A DNA stretch of 64,000 bases from NCBI RefSeq assembly GCF_000682715.1, contig NZ_AWFH01000063.1, positions 79,521 through 143,520 on the forward strand. The letters run 5' to 3'. The stretch's first letter is position 1; each line of letters starts with the position of its first letter. Source of the DNA: Hyphomonas atlantica corrig. (GTDB taxonomy: Bacteria; Pseudomonadota; Alphaproteobacteria; Caulobacterales; Hyphomonadaceae). Positions 17,818 through 24,375 of this stretch are shown one piece after another. Both the position numbers and the translations under genes were made by a program. The notes below the pieces were generated by a model. That model saw only the letters and a program-made list of their open reading frames with translations. It ran no database searches and was not told the DNA's origin.

Positions 17818-18318
17818 ATGACCAAAGCAAAAGTGTTCAAGGGCGTGACCGATTCGCAGCAAAAGCTGATCGAATATTGGTGTGGCCTGCGCGATTCGCG
17901 CGGTTCTGTGCGACGCGATTCGATGGATCCGGGCCAGTTCCGTTCGATGCTGGCAAGTATTTCCATTGTCGAGTTCGACCAGGCTGGAAACGGCCGTTTC
18001 CGAATTGCCGGCTCTCGCCTGCGCGAGATTTTCGGCATGGAGGCGCGCGGTCGTCAGATCGAGGAAGTTCTGGGCGAGCATGGCGAAGCCTATTGCCTCG
18101 GCCTCGCCGCAGCGTTGGAGCGCGGCGCACCGGTTGGCGGCGTCATCGAGCAGGAAGACGGCCGGCTACACGCCTGGGTTCGTCTGCCGCTTGCCGGGCC
18201 GGATGGCTATCTAAGCCAGGTTCTTTGCCATGATGAACTCGTCCGCCCACGCGCCCGCAAGGATGCGCCGCAAGCCGGGCAGGGCCGCATGACCGGCGGA
18301 CAGGGCATCGCGGCCTGA
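17818..18318 (+). CDS. PAS-domain protein (PAS_5-type sensory module)
   Basis: The 166-residue protein is essentially one PAS-like domain: an N-terminal helix with QQKLIEYWCGLRDSRGSVRRDSMDP, then the strand-rich core (ISIVEFDQAGNGRFRIAGSRLREIFGMEARGRQ split over 45-80) ending about residue 145. There is no output domain, so it likely works through a partner, or binds a small ligand alone. The ATG at 17818 follows GGGGG. Three further GANTC sites lie in its first 35 codons. Families of such single-PAS proteins are numerous in Hyphomonadaceae and Caulobacterales. Confidence 0.75.
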   Translation: MTKAKVFKGVTDSQQKLIEYWCGLRDSRGSVRRDSMDPGQFRSMLASISIVEFDQAGNGRFRIAGSRLREIFGMEARGRQIEEVLGEHGEAYCLGLAAALERGAPVGGVIEQEDGRLHAWVRLPLAGPDGYLSQVLCHDELVRPRARKDAPQAGQGRMTGGQGIAA

Positions 18319-18383
18319 TTAGAGGCTACAATGAATTCTGTCTCGTGGCTCGAGCGTGGCGTTGCGCATGTCACTTAATTTCC

Positions 18384-19067
18384 TTACTTCCGCGTCGCGA
18401 CCTTTGAAGCCAGATGCTCAGATATTTCGGGCTGAGAATAGAGTAACTTGCGGGCAGACAGATCTGGGGCATGTGGACCGACCTTGGAGCACATGATTGA
18501 GAACGTGTTCGTTAGAATAAAGCCGCGTCTTGAGCGAGCTGTAATATCTGCGAAATCATCCGTCCGCCAAACCATCATGGCTTTCCGCATTTTTTCCAAG
18601 TATTCTTCAGCTACTTCAATGGTGAAGTCCGCGTTGGTCGCGTGCGCCTTCGTAGCTGTGCTCATGTCTCGAATGACTCTCGGATCCACAAGAATGATCG
18701 CGTCTGGAATATCCTTATGAACTCCCCATAGGTGATGGGCGATTTTATCTCGTCCTCTTGCCGTGGACTCGTAGATTTTCAGAATTGCGTCGAGCGCATA
18801 CCTGTCATTTTGATCTTTAAGACTGATCTCTCCCAGTTTGCGTATAGTATCCTGCCTAGTCTTTGCATTCCTTATCGCAGCAAACGTCACTGCGGCGTGT
18901 GTCGGATCCGAAGGAAGGAAGCTATTGTACAGTACGGGCATCATAGCATCGAACTTCGACCACTGGGATATCGCGTTCGCGGCGTTCAAAGCCTGTTCTT
19001 GCCGTTGGGCAGCTGCTTGGTCGATTACCACTTGTGCAGCATACTTTCTTGGAAGGGGTTGTGGCAT
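18384..19067 (-). CDS. hypothetical protein, possible HEPN-like all-alpha protein
   Basis: The 227-residue mostly helical protein contains RGRDKIAHHLWG at about residues 103-114, i.e. an R-x4-H motif of the kind that forms the RNase site of HEPN domains. It is preceded by a W-centred helix (ISQWSKFDAMMPVL) and a long basic helix. The layout matches the transposon-borne gene at 19366-19962 (W-helix, polar helix, R-x4-H). Base composition is lower in GC than the core genes, suggesting acquisition. No partner nucleotidyltransferase is adjacent. Confidence 0.6.
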   Translation of the reverse strand: MPQPLPRKYAAQVVIDQAAAQRQEQALNAANAISQWSKFDAMMPVLYNSFLPSDPTHAAVTFAAIRNAKTRQDTIRKLGEISLKDQNDRYALDAILKIYESTARGRDKIAHHLWGVHKDIPDAIILVDPRVIRDMSTATKAHATNADFTIEVAEEYLEKMRKAMMVWRTDDFADITARSRRGFILTNTFSIMCSKVGPHAPDLSARKLLYSQPEISEHLASKVATRK

Positions 19068-19111
19068 CGCGCTCTCCAGCGACTAAAAAGCTTCGATAGC
19101 TTCAACGTGAA

Positions 19112-19148
19112 GGAGATTCTCTCCTCGTGTCAGCCTGAATAGGCTGAC
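19112..19148. promoter_or_regulatory. two inverted repeats upstream of the HEPN-like gene
   Basis: GGAGA-TTC-TCTCC (19112-19124) and GTCAGCCT-GAAT-AGGCTGAC (19129-19148, perfect 8-bp arms) sit 45 to 81 bases before the minus-strand start at 19067. They could be operators for that gene. The rest of 19068-19256 shows no gene. Confidence 0.3.
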
Positions 19149-19256
19149 TGTGTCACTTCAAATATTCGATATATCTACCGCCCAATCCCCTGAACTCCTG
19201 CGCCCATCCCCACCGCAATCCCCAAGGATTACGGGACTTCAACTTGTCGGGATAGG

Positions 19257-19264
19257 AAAGTTAT
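19257..19264. repeat. 8-bp target-site duplication, left copy (AAAGTTAT)
   Basis: Identical to 21745-21752. Both copies sit between TAGG and CCTA, so the target was the near-palindrome TAGG-AAAGTTAT-CCTA. Eight bases is the duplication length expected for the IS1595 family. Confidence 0.75.
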
Positions 19265-19277
19265 CCTAATTATATAG

Positions 19278-19529
19278 ATGACAAAGCAAGCAAAATCCCC
19301 TACAGATAGCGGCGACAGGCCGGTACATGAAATTGAGATCACTCCCGAGATGATTGAGGCGGGGGTTAGGTGTCTTTGGGCGTCTGGGCGTTGGTCCCGC
19401 GAATCTCCCGCGCCAGACTCTCTCTTTCTGCGAGAACTTCTTCACCGTGTTCTTGAAGGGAGCGCAGATAATCCACGTAAGCTGCGGTTTCATCCGCAAG
19501 TCGGCAGAAGGAGTCACGACGCTGGATGA
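19278..19529 (+). CDS. small passenger protein starting inside the left inverted repeat
   Basis: 83 residues starting MTKQAKSPTDSGDRP. The middle EIEITPEMIEAGVRCLWASG (residues 20-39) looks like a real conserved segment of small proteins of the ITPEMIEAG type. The ATG lies within the transposon's left inverted repeat. The 3' half (19366-19529) overlaps the end of the minus-strand HEPN-like gene, so one of the two ends may be inaccurate. No ribosome binding site of note. Confidence 0.4.
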   Translation: MTKQAKSPTDSGDRPVHEIEITPEMIEAGVRCLWASGRWSRESPAPDSLFLRELLHRVLEGSADNPRKLRFHPQVGRRSHDAG

Positions 19530-19962
19530 GGTTGGCGAGGGTCAGTGGTGTTCGAGCCTGTTCGTGATAATGGGCTGTAAACGTCGAGAACGGCTGCAGT
19601 GTAGCAGGTGCATCTGGGTTTTTCGTTCTCGTGATACTAAAGTGAGCAACCTCGTGTCTTTTTTTGTATTTTTTGCTCAATCGATTACTGAGTGCGGGCC
19701 ATCGTTCGCGGACTAAGCTGTTAGCTATGGGGCTATTTACAACCGCTGTATCCAGCATTGTCAGCCTGGCATCGAAGGATACCACTGCATCAAACGGAGC
19801 CCGAATGGCAACTCGGGCGTGGGGTGGTTCGCATGTCGGAACATATAGATAAGAGAAAATGGCCGCCAAGTTTAATTCTACGACCGACCAAACATCAAGG
19901 CAGCGACCTACTTCTAAGAGTAACTGGTCGTCGTCGTGTAAATTCTCATACGAGGGAAACAT
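19366..19962 (-). CDS. passenger protein, possible HEPN-like all-alpha protein
   Basis: The 198-residue helical protein has a W-containing first helix (EVGRCLDVWSVVELNLAAIF), a central helix with SFDARLTMLDTAV and WPALSNRLSKKYKKRHEVAHF near 90-110. RHEVAH is an R-x4-H motif as in HEPN RNases. A Glu/Arg-rich coiled segment forms the C-terminus. It resembles the neighbouring gene at 18384-19067 in layout, which lies outside the transposon. It is divergent from the 47-residue gene, with a 2-base overlap of starts. Confidence 0.65.
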   Translation of the reverse strand: MFPSYENLHDDDQLLLEVGRCLDVWSVVELNLAAIFSYLYVPTCEPPHARVAIRAPFDAVVSFDARLTMLDTAVVNSPIANSLVRERWPALSNRLSKKYKKRHEVAHFSITRTKNPDAPATLQPFSTFTAHYHEQARTPLTLANLIQRRDSFCRLADETAAYVDYLRSLQEHGEEVLAERESLAREIRGTNAQTPKDT

Positions 19963-20104
19963 GCCTCACTCCAAAGAAGACAAACAGTTCAACGAAACCC
20001 TCAAGCGGATGATGGACGCAAAGCCAAAGCCGCATGAAGAGATGAAGAAAGGACGCGAGCAGAAATCTGCTGCAAAGAACAAGCCTAGTGACGACTCTCA
20101 CTAG
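19961..20104 (+). CDS. 47-residue basic protein
   Basis: The protein MPHSKEDKQFNETLKRMM... is short, charged and ends in lysine-rich sequence (KKGREQKSAAKNK). The pattern 'E-x2-F-x3-LKRML, then PPxPH' is common in small conserved proteins of Alphaproteobacteria; here it reads QFNETLKRMMDAKPKPHEE. GAGGG lies 5 bases before the ATG at 19961. Its end overlaps the convergent gene at 20085-20489 by 20 bases. Function unknown. Confidence 0.6.
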   Translation: MPHSKEDKQFNETLKRMMDAKPKPHEEMKKGREQKSAAKNKPSDDSH

Positions 20105-20489
20105 AGGCTTTCCTTGCCTTTCGCGCAACTTCCTCGATCCGAGCTGAGAGACTCAGCGCCCGATCAGGTGTTATTGCGAAACCCTGTGCAAGCCCGTTGC
20201 GGTCAACTTGAAATCTTACAACTACGTACTCGCCACCAACCGCTGACTGAGCGTCCTCAGAGAGGGACTGCAACGCACTCATCGCGTGAGTGTCGATGGA
20301 TTCTATTTGTGCCTCTTTCACCTGATAAGTGAGGTCCGCAAATTTCTCCATCATAGCGTTGAACTGACTGGCAGTGATTTCAATGCGAACTCGTTCGCCG
20401 CTCTTGTTTCCCAATTCAAACCAAAGTGCGCTGCCGTCATCTTCAAAAAATGCGTCGACTAAATCGGCTCCGGAAATGGTTTTGGTCAT
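20085..20489 (-). CDS. hypothetical passenger protein
   Basis: The 134-residue protein is acidic in its N-terminal half and basic at its end (VARKARKASSESRH). It starts MTKTISGADLVDAFFEDDGS, and the middle contains VRIEITASQFNAMMEKF and a strand-rich GGEYVVVRFQVDRNG. No family recognised and no membrane segment. It sits between the transposase and the 47-residue gene inside the transposon. Confidence 0.6.
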   Translation of the reverse strand: MTKTISGADLVDAFFEDDGSALWFELGNKSGERVRIEITASQFNAMMEKFADLTYQVKEAQIESIDTHAMSALQSLSEDAQSAVGGEYVVVRFQVDRNGLAQGFAITPDRALSLSARIEEVARKARKASSESRH

Positions 20490-20678
20490 TCGCTTCTACC
20501 TCGTTCGGAGGCAATTGACGGCGAATCCCGACTCTGCGAGTAAAGGGTGTGAACATAGCCAATCGCGCTCCATGCGGTTGCTGTTACGCCCCCGGCCTGC
20601 GTCAACAGGTTTCGGGAGCGTCCCACCTAAAAGCGATTCTTTTTGGTGTACCAGCGCTTAAAGCGCCTCACACGCTGC

Positions 20679-21683
20679 TTATGCGAAACTGGCTTGGTCA
20701 GGCCGCCGATAGGTCAAACGCTTGCCAGCGATCATTTTGAGCAGTTCGTTGTGACGGTCATCATCGGTAAAGCCGAGCTTTGAGCGACGGTTATAACGGA
20801 AGTCAAATTCAGTCAGGTAGCGTTGCAGGTGAGCCTCGCCGCAATGCTGGTAGATCCCGCGCATTCCGCGCTTGAAGACAGAGAAGTAGTTCTCAATCGT
20901 ATTGGAGTGGACGTCACCGCGCACATACTCGCCGCTGGCGTGGTGCACGGTGCGATGCTTGGCAAACTCCTTGCCGGTCTCTGTGTAGAGCTTGGACTCG
21001 TCGGTATAGAGCTTCGACTTGCGAGATGCATTCTTGACGAGGATTTCGCGCACGCTGGCCTTGGTTGCGTGCTTCACATGGAAAGAACGGACAGAGCCGC
21101 CACGTTCGACAAGGGAGACAACGGCGCGCTTGTTAGCAGGACCACGGCCACGCTTTGAGCGCTTGAAGGGTGTGCCATCGGTGCGGGTTTTACGGGGGTT
21201 ATCGACTTGACCGTAATAGGTCTCGTCAGCTTCCACAGTCTTGCCCTCGCCACCCAGCGGACCAGAAGAGGAGGTGTCCTCTTTCATGGCTTCGCGGATG
21301 CGATGGAACATGAACCACGCGGTCTTGTAGGTAACGCCAATCGTGCGGTGCAGCTGGTGAGCTGACATGCCCTTCTTGGAGGAGGTCAGCAGGTAGGTTG
21401 CCAGAAGCCACTTATGAAGCGGAACCTTGGAGCGCTCGAAGACGGTGCCGACCGTGACGGTGAATTGCCTACGGCATCCGTTGCACTGGTAGAGGCCCTT
21501 GCGCTCCTTGCCTTCCGGGTGCGCGGCAGACGGGCGAGCGCGAGCGCCTTTGATCGGAGTAACGTGCTTATCCCCGACGCATCCGCAGTGCGGGCAGACG
21601 GCTCCATCGGGCCAGCGCTGGGCTTCAAGATGCTCTCTGGCAGCGTCTTCGCTTTGAAAAATTGGGGAATTTAGATTGGTCAT
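20679..21683 (-). CDS. IS1595-family transposase (ISXO2-like DDE)
   Basis: The 334-residue transposase has an N-terminal zinc ribbon (C30-x2-C33, C67-x2-C70), then a helical region with HKWLLATYLLTSSKKGMSA-like sequence, and the ISXO2-like catalytic core: EADETYYG (first Asp), LYTDESKLYT (second Asp) and HSNTIENYFSVFKRGMRGIY. All catalytic blocks are intact, so the element may be active. GGAG lies 8 bases before the ATG. Confidence 0.95.
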   Translation of the reverse strand: MTNLNSPIFQSEDAAREHLEAQRWPDGAVCPHCGCVGDKHVTPIKGARARPSAAHPEGKERKGLYQCNGCRRQFTVTVGTVFERSKVPLHKWLLATYLLTSSKKGMSAHQLHRTIGVTYKTAWFMFHRIREAMKEDTSSSGPLGGEGKTVEADETYYGQVDNPRKTRTDGTPFKRSKRGRGPANKRAVVSLVERGGSVRSFHVKHATKASVREILVKNASRKSKLYTDESKLYTETGKEFAKHRTVHHASGEYVRGDVHSNTIENYFSVFKRGMRGIYQHCGEAHLQRYLTEFDFRYNRRSKLGFTDDDRHNELLKMIAGKRLTYRRPDQASFA

Positions 21684-21702
21684 GACTGGCTCCGTTGAGA
21701 AA

Positions 21703-21731
21703 AACCTATGATTTCAACGATGCTTTGTCAA
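21703..21731 (-). promoter_or_regulatory. putative transposase promoter in the right inverted repeat
   Basis: On the minus strand TTGACA (21731-21726) is followed after 17 bases by TAGGTT (21708-21703), about 20 bases before the transposase ATG. The -35 box lies within the inverted repeat; the -10 box matches poorly. Confidence 0.4.
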
Positions 21732-21744
21732 GTATATAATTAGG

Positions 21745-21752
21745 AAAGTTAT
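21745..21752. repeat. 8-bp target-site duplication, right copy (AAAGTTAT)
   Basis: Identical to 19257-19264 and directly outside the right inverted repeat. Confidence 0.75.
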
Positions 21753-21805
21753 CCTACACCGCTGGAAAGCGGGTAGTCTGTTGCCTGTCATCACAGGAGA
21801 AAGAC

Positions 21806-22150
21806 ATGCAGGATTTCGATCCCCAGAAAGACGAGGACAGGGCCTATCTCGCGGCTGCGTTGACGGCGTATGCGCTGGGCCTGAAGACCGAGGCGATCCT
21901 CAGCCGCCAGCGCCGCTCGCCGGCCGAGGCGCGGGGCCGGCAGATTGCCATGTATTTGCTGCGCACGGCGCTGGGCATGAGCCTCAGCCGCGTGGCCCGC
22001 GTTTTCAATCGCGATCGCACGACGGTCGCCCATGGTTGTAACCAGATCGAGGATTGCCGGGACGATCCGGATTTCGACTTGTGGATCGAACAATTGTCCG
22101 TCGGCCTGTCCAGCGTGGTCGTGCTGGATGGTGCGCCGGTGGAGGTCTGA
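21806..22150 (+). CDS. stand-alone DnaA domain IV-like DNA-binding protein
   Basis: The 114-residue protein carries a helix-turn-helix like the DnaA-box-binding domain of DnaA: IAMYLLRTALGMSLSRVARV and FNRDRTTVAHGCNQI (about 51-84), where RDRTTVAHG matches the DnaA signature RDHTTVLHA. The AAA+ part of DnaA is absent. It may bind DnaA boxes and compete with or assist DnaA; this is inference. AGGAGA precedes the ATG. The DUF6456-like gene follows 3 bases after, so the two form an operon. The transposon inserted 53 bases upstream may have separated the gene from its promoter. Confidence 0.8.
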   Translation: MQDFDPQKDEDRAYLAAALTAYALGLKTEAILSRQRRSPAEARGRQIAMYLLRTALGMSLSRVARVFNRDRTTVAHGCNQIEDCRDDPDFDLWIEQLSVGLSSVVVLDGAPVEV

Positions 22151-22153
22151 GGC

Positions 22154-22810
22154 ATGGCGCAGACAAGGTTGCTGACCGAATACAGATTGCGGCCCATCTT
22201 GCGGCGCGGCGGCATTGCGGCTCCCAGAGGTGACAGTTTCTGCGTCTATCGTGGGCGCGACACGCGGTACCAGCTTGTCGGCTGGGTCTCACCGCACATC
22301 ATTGGGCGCTTGCGCAGGGAAGGGCAGTTGAGTGCGCCGGAAGATTTCCCGGAGCGGATCATCTGGCGGCGCGGCGCGTCACCGGATCCAGTGGTGCAGG
22401 CCGTTCCTCCGCCTCTGGACAAGGTAAATGTGCCCGGCCAGCCGAGGGGGCTGGCGCATGACTGGCTGAGAGCAACGGAGCGGGCGCGAGAGAAAGCCGC
22501 TGCCGGTCGCTATCAGGATGAGTTCACACGCGCCAGCCAGCCGATGGGGGCAGGCCGTGAGCGGGCGAACCCGCGCGAGCGAGAGCGGAGGGCGCTTCCT
22601 CCCGCGCAGCGTCTGGCCGCACTGGAAAGTGATCTGGGTACGGTCTGTATGCGTCAGCTGGAAGACTTGATCATTGATCGCGCGACGGAGTCAGCCCTGT
22701 GCGTGCGTTGGGGCATGGAGGCCGAAACAGTCAGGGCGATAGCGGGGACGGCGCTGATGCGGTTGGCGCGAGCCTACGAATTGGTGCCAGCAGCAGAGAG
22801 CCCTGCCTGA
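22154..22810 (+). CDS. DUF6456-like protein
   Basis: The 218-residue basic protein ends in a helical domain (RLAALESDLGTVCMRQLEDLIIDRATE, split, about 150-180) followed by RWGMEAETVRAIAGTALMRLARAYE, a helix-turn-helix-like arrangement found in alphaproteobacterial DUF6456 proteins. The N-terminal part (WVSPHIIGRLRREGQL) may be another winged helix. It is probably a DNA-binding protein acting with its DnaA-like neighbour. The 3' end overlaps sufE convergently by 37 bases. Confidence 0.65.
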   Translation: MAQTRLLTEYRLRPILRRGGIAAPRGDSFCVYRGRDTRYQLVGWVSPHIIGRLRREGQLSAPEDFPERIIWRRGASPDPVVQAVPPPLDKVNVPGQPRGLAHDWLRATERAREKAAAGRYQDEFTRASQPMGAGRERANPRERERRALPPAQRLAALESDLGTVCMRQLEDLIIDRATESALCVRWGMEAETVRAIAGTALMRLARAYELVPAAESPA

Positions 22811-23208
22811 GCATCCTTGTTGATGCGTCCCAGCATCGAGGCAAGCCCGTTCGAGCGCTGCGCCGTCAATGCGCCGCTGACCCCGATTTCATCCAGCAGG
22901 GCCTTGGCGTCGAAGCGGGTAATCTCGTCCAGCGCTGCGCCGGAATAGAGGCGGATCAGCAAGGCAATCAGGCCGGACACAATCATCGCGTCCGACTCGG
23001 CGCGGATCGTCATCTGGCCGTCTGCCAGATCTGTCACCATCCAGACTTGAGAGGCGCAGCCCCGCACGCGCGTCTCTTCCGTGCGCTCTTCCGGGGAAAG
23101 CGGCGGGTTCGCCTTGCCCAGATCAATGATGTGCGCATAGCGCGCTTCCCAATCGTCCAGCCAGGAAAACTCTTCGCGAATATCGTCAGCGGTTTCTGCA
23201 ATCGTCAT
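22774..23208 (-). CDS. sufE: SufE-like sulfur acceptor for Fe-S cluster assembly
   Basis: The 144-residue SufE accepts persulfide sulfur from the cysteine desulfurase SufS. The active cysteine is C51 in RVRGCASQVW. The family pattern of WLDDWEARYAHIIDLGK and MIVSGLIALLIRLYSG is clear. I chose ATG 23208 (MTIAETADD) over one six codons upstream. The last 37 bases overlap the convergent DUF6456-like gene. Confidence 0.92.
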   Translation of the reverse strand: MTIAETADDIREEFSWLDDWEARYAHIIDLGKANPPLSPEERTEETRVRGCASQVWMVTDLADGQMTIRAESDAMIVSGLIALLIRLYSGAALDEITRFDAKALLDEIGVSGALTAQRSNGLASMLGRINKDAQAGLSAAGTNS

Positions 23209-23232
23209 GACCGCCAAATGGGGCATGTCTCA

Positions 23233-23272
23233 CAAAAAAGAAACCCCCGGGGCCACTGAGGACGCCGGGGGC
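23233..23272 (-). terminator. rho-independent terminator after the secreted protein gene
   Basis: Reading on the minus strand, GCCCCCGG (23272-23265) and CCGGGGGT (23251-23244) form a GC-rich stem, followed by TTTCTTTTTT. It ends the transcript of 23297-24274. Confidence 0.8.
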
Positions 23273-23296
23273 GAGAGAGAGACTTGTGTTGACTGG

Positions 23297-24274
23297 CTAC
23301 TGGTAGACGCCGCCAATGCATTGTCCCACGTCGGCAAGCGCGTGCTCTCCGATGCAGAACGGAACTTCATATTGCTGGTTCGCTGCGGCAACGCATTGCT
23401 GCAGGTTGAGGTTGGCCATGTTCAGGCAGCCGCGCGTTTCGCGCTCGGCCATTGCAGAATTGACCTGGCTGGAAGACGAGGCCGTTTCGCCAAGGATGCG
23501 GTAAGCGGCGAGCGTGGCGATCTGGTCTGCCACGGGCTCCTTGCCGTACTTCACCTTTTTCTTTTGAGTCAGGCCGAGGCCGGATGTGACTGCCGCCGGG
23601 AAGCGGATGGCGTCTGCCGCGCCGGAGACATTGTCCCAGAGCGATGGCGCGCCAACGCGGCCTGCGCCGGCCAGAACGCTGTCGATGTCAGATGCTGCGA
23701 ACGCAGAGATCAGGGGCTGGCGAGCAGGAGTGCCGACTGTCTGGATGCTGTTGAGGCGGTTGGCCTTCGCGCCGGAATTGCCGATCTTCGCCTTGGCCCA
23801 CCCGGAGCCCTGAAGGCTGTAGGCCTGTTCCTTGACGTAGGCGGCTGTCGCGCTGAGTCGCTGGCTGTCGGCTTCTGTCGCGGCAAGGGACATGCTGACC
23901 GCATTGTCGCCGCCGCTCAGCGTGCGGGCATAGCGCACATCATTCTTCAGGCCGGTCAGCAGGACATCAGAGCCGTAATAGCTTTCGATGTCGCGTACAG
24001 CGGCGCGGTATTCAGGATCCTGAGACGCGATCAGGGCGGAATAGGAGATCCAGCCTTTTGACAGCTGGTCTGGATTGTGACCGCCGAGAGTGTTCAGGGC
24101 CGTGTCGATGTCATTGGCCGAAGCGAACGGCTTCTCTTTCACGTCGGTTACGTCGGATTGGTATGTCCCGTAAACAGCGGCGGATTCAGAGATCGGGTCC
24201 GCTGACTGCGCCGATGCCCCCATTGCCATTCCCAGGGCAATCACCGCAGTACCGATCATTCTGATGGATTTCAT
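23297..24274 (-). CDS. secreted hypothetical protein with C-terminal cysteines
   Basis: The 325-residue protein has a signal peptide (MKSIRMIGTAVIALGMAMGASA, cleavage expected after ASA). The mature part is helical and Ala/Ser-rich with no known motif. Three or four cysteines at the C-terminus (CLNMANLNLQQC, then CIGEHALADVGQC) could form two disulfides. GAGGGAGA precedes ATG 24274. It is a single-gene unit ending in the terminator at 23233-23272. I do not recognise the family. Confidence 0.8.
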   Translation of the reverse strand: MKSIRMIGTAVIALGMAMGASAQSADPISESAAVYGTYQSDVTDVKEKPFASANDIDTALNTLGGHNPDQLSKGWISYSALIASQDPEYRAAVRDIESYYGSDVLLTGLKNDVRYARTLSGGDNAVSMSLAATEADSQRLSATAAYVKEQAYSLQGSGWAKAKIGNSGAKANRLNSIQTVGTPARQPLISAFAASDIDSVLAGAGRVGAPSLWDNVSGAADAIRFPAAVTSGLGLTQKKKVKYGKEPVADQIATLAAYRILGETASSSSQVNSAMAERETRGCLNMANLNLQQCVAAANQQYEVPFCIGEHALADVGQCIGGVYQ

Positions 24275-24375
24275 GTGCAAATTCTCCCTCACGCGTCACG
24301 CGACACTGTTGCATGAACTTCCCCACATGGGGAACCTCACCTTGCCTGCTGGACACATTACAAATACAGCAAGAC

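Larger units (their letters stand above)
19265..21744 (-). mobile_element. 2480-bp IS1595-family transposon with passenger genes
   Basis: Its ends are imperfect 24-bp inverted repeats, 19265-19288 and 21721-21744, matching at 22 of 24 positions. Both read CCTAATTATATA from outside inward and then TGACAAAGCA after two mismatched bases. They are bounded by the direct repeat AAAGTTAT. The transposase is on the minus strand at the right end. Between the left end and the transposase are four open frames that are not transposition genes. The element ends 53 bases before the DnaA-like gene. A long passenger region is known for the ISNwi1-like branch of IS1595; assignment to that branch is inference. 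Confidence 0.85.

Noticed and set aside
23207..24061. Plus-strand open frame opposite the secreted protein gene
   Set aside because: It runs through the terminator and lacks motifs; the minus-strand gene has a signal peptide and terminator.
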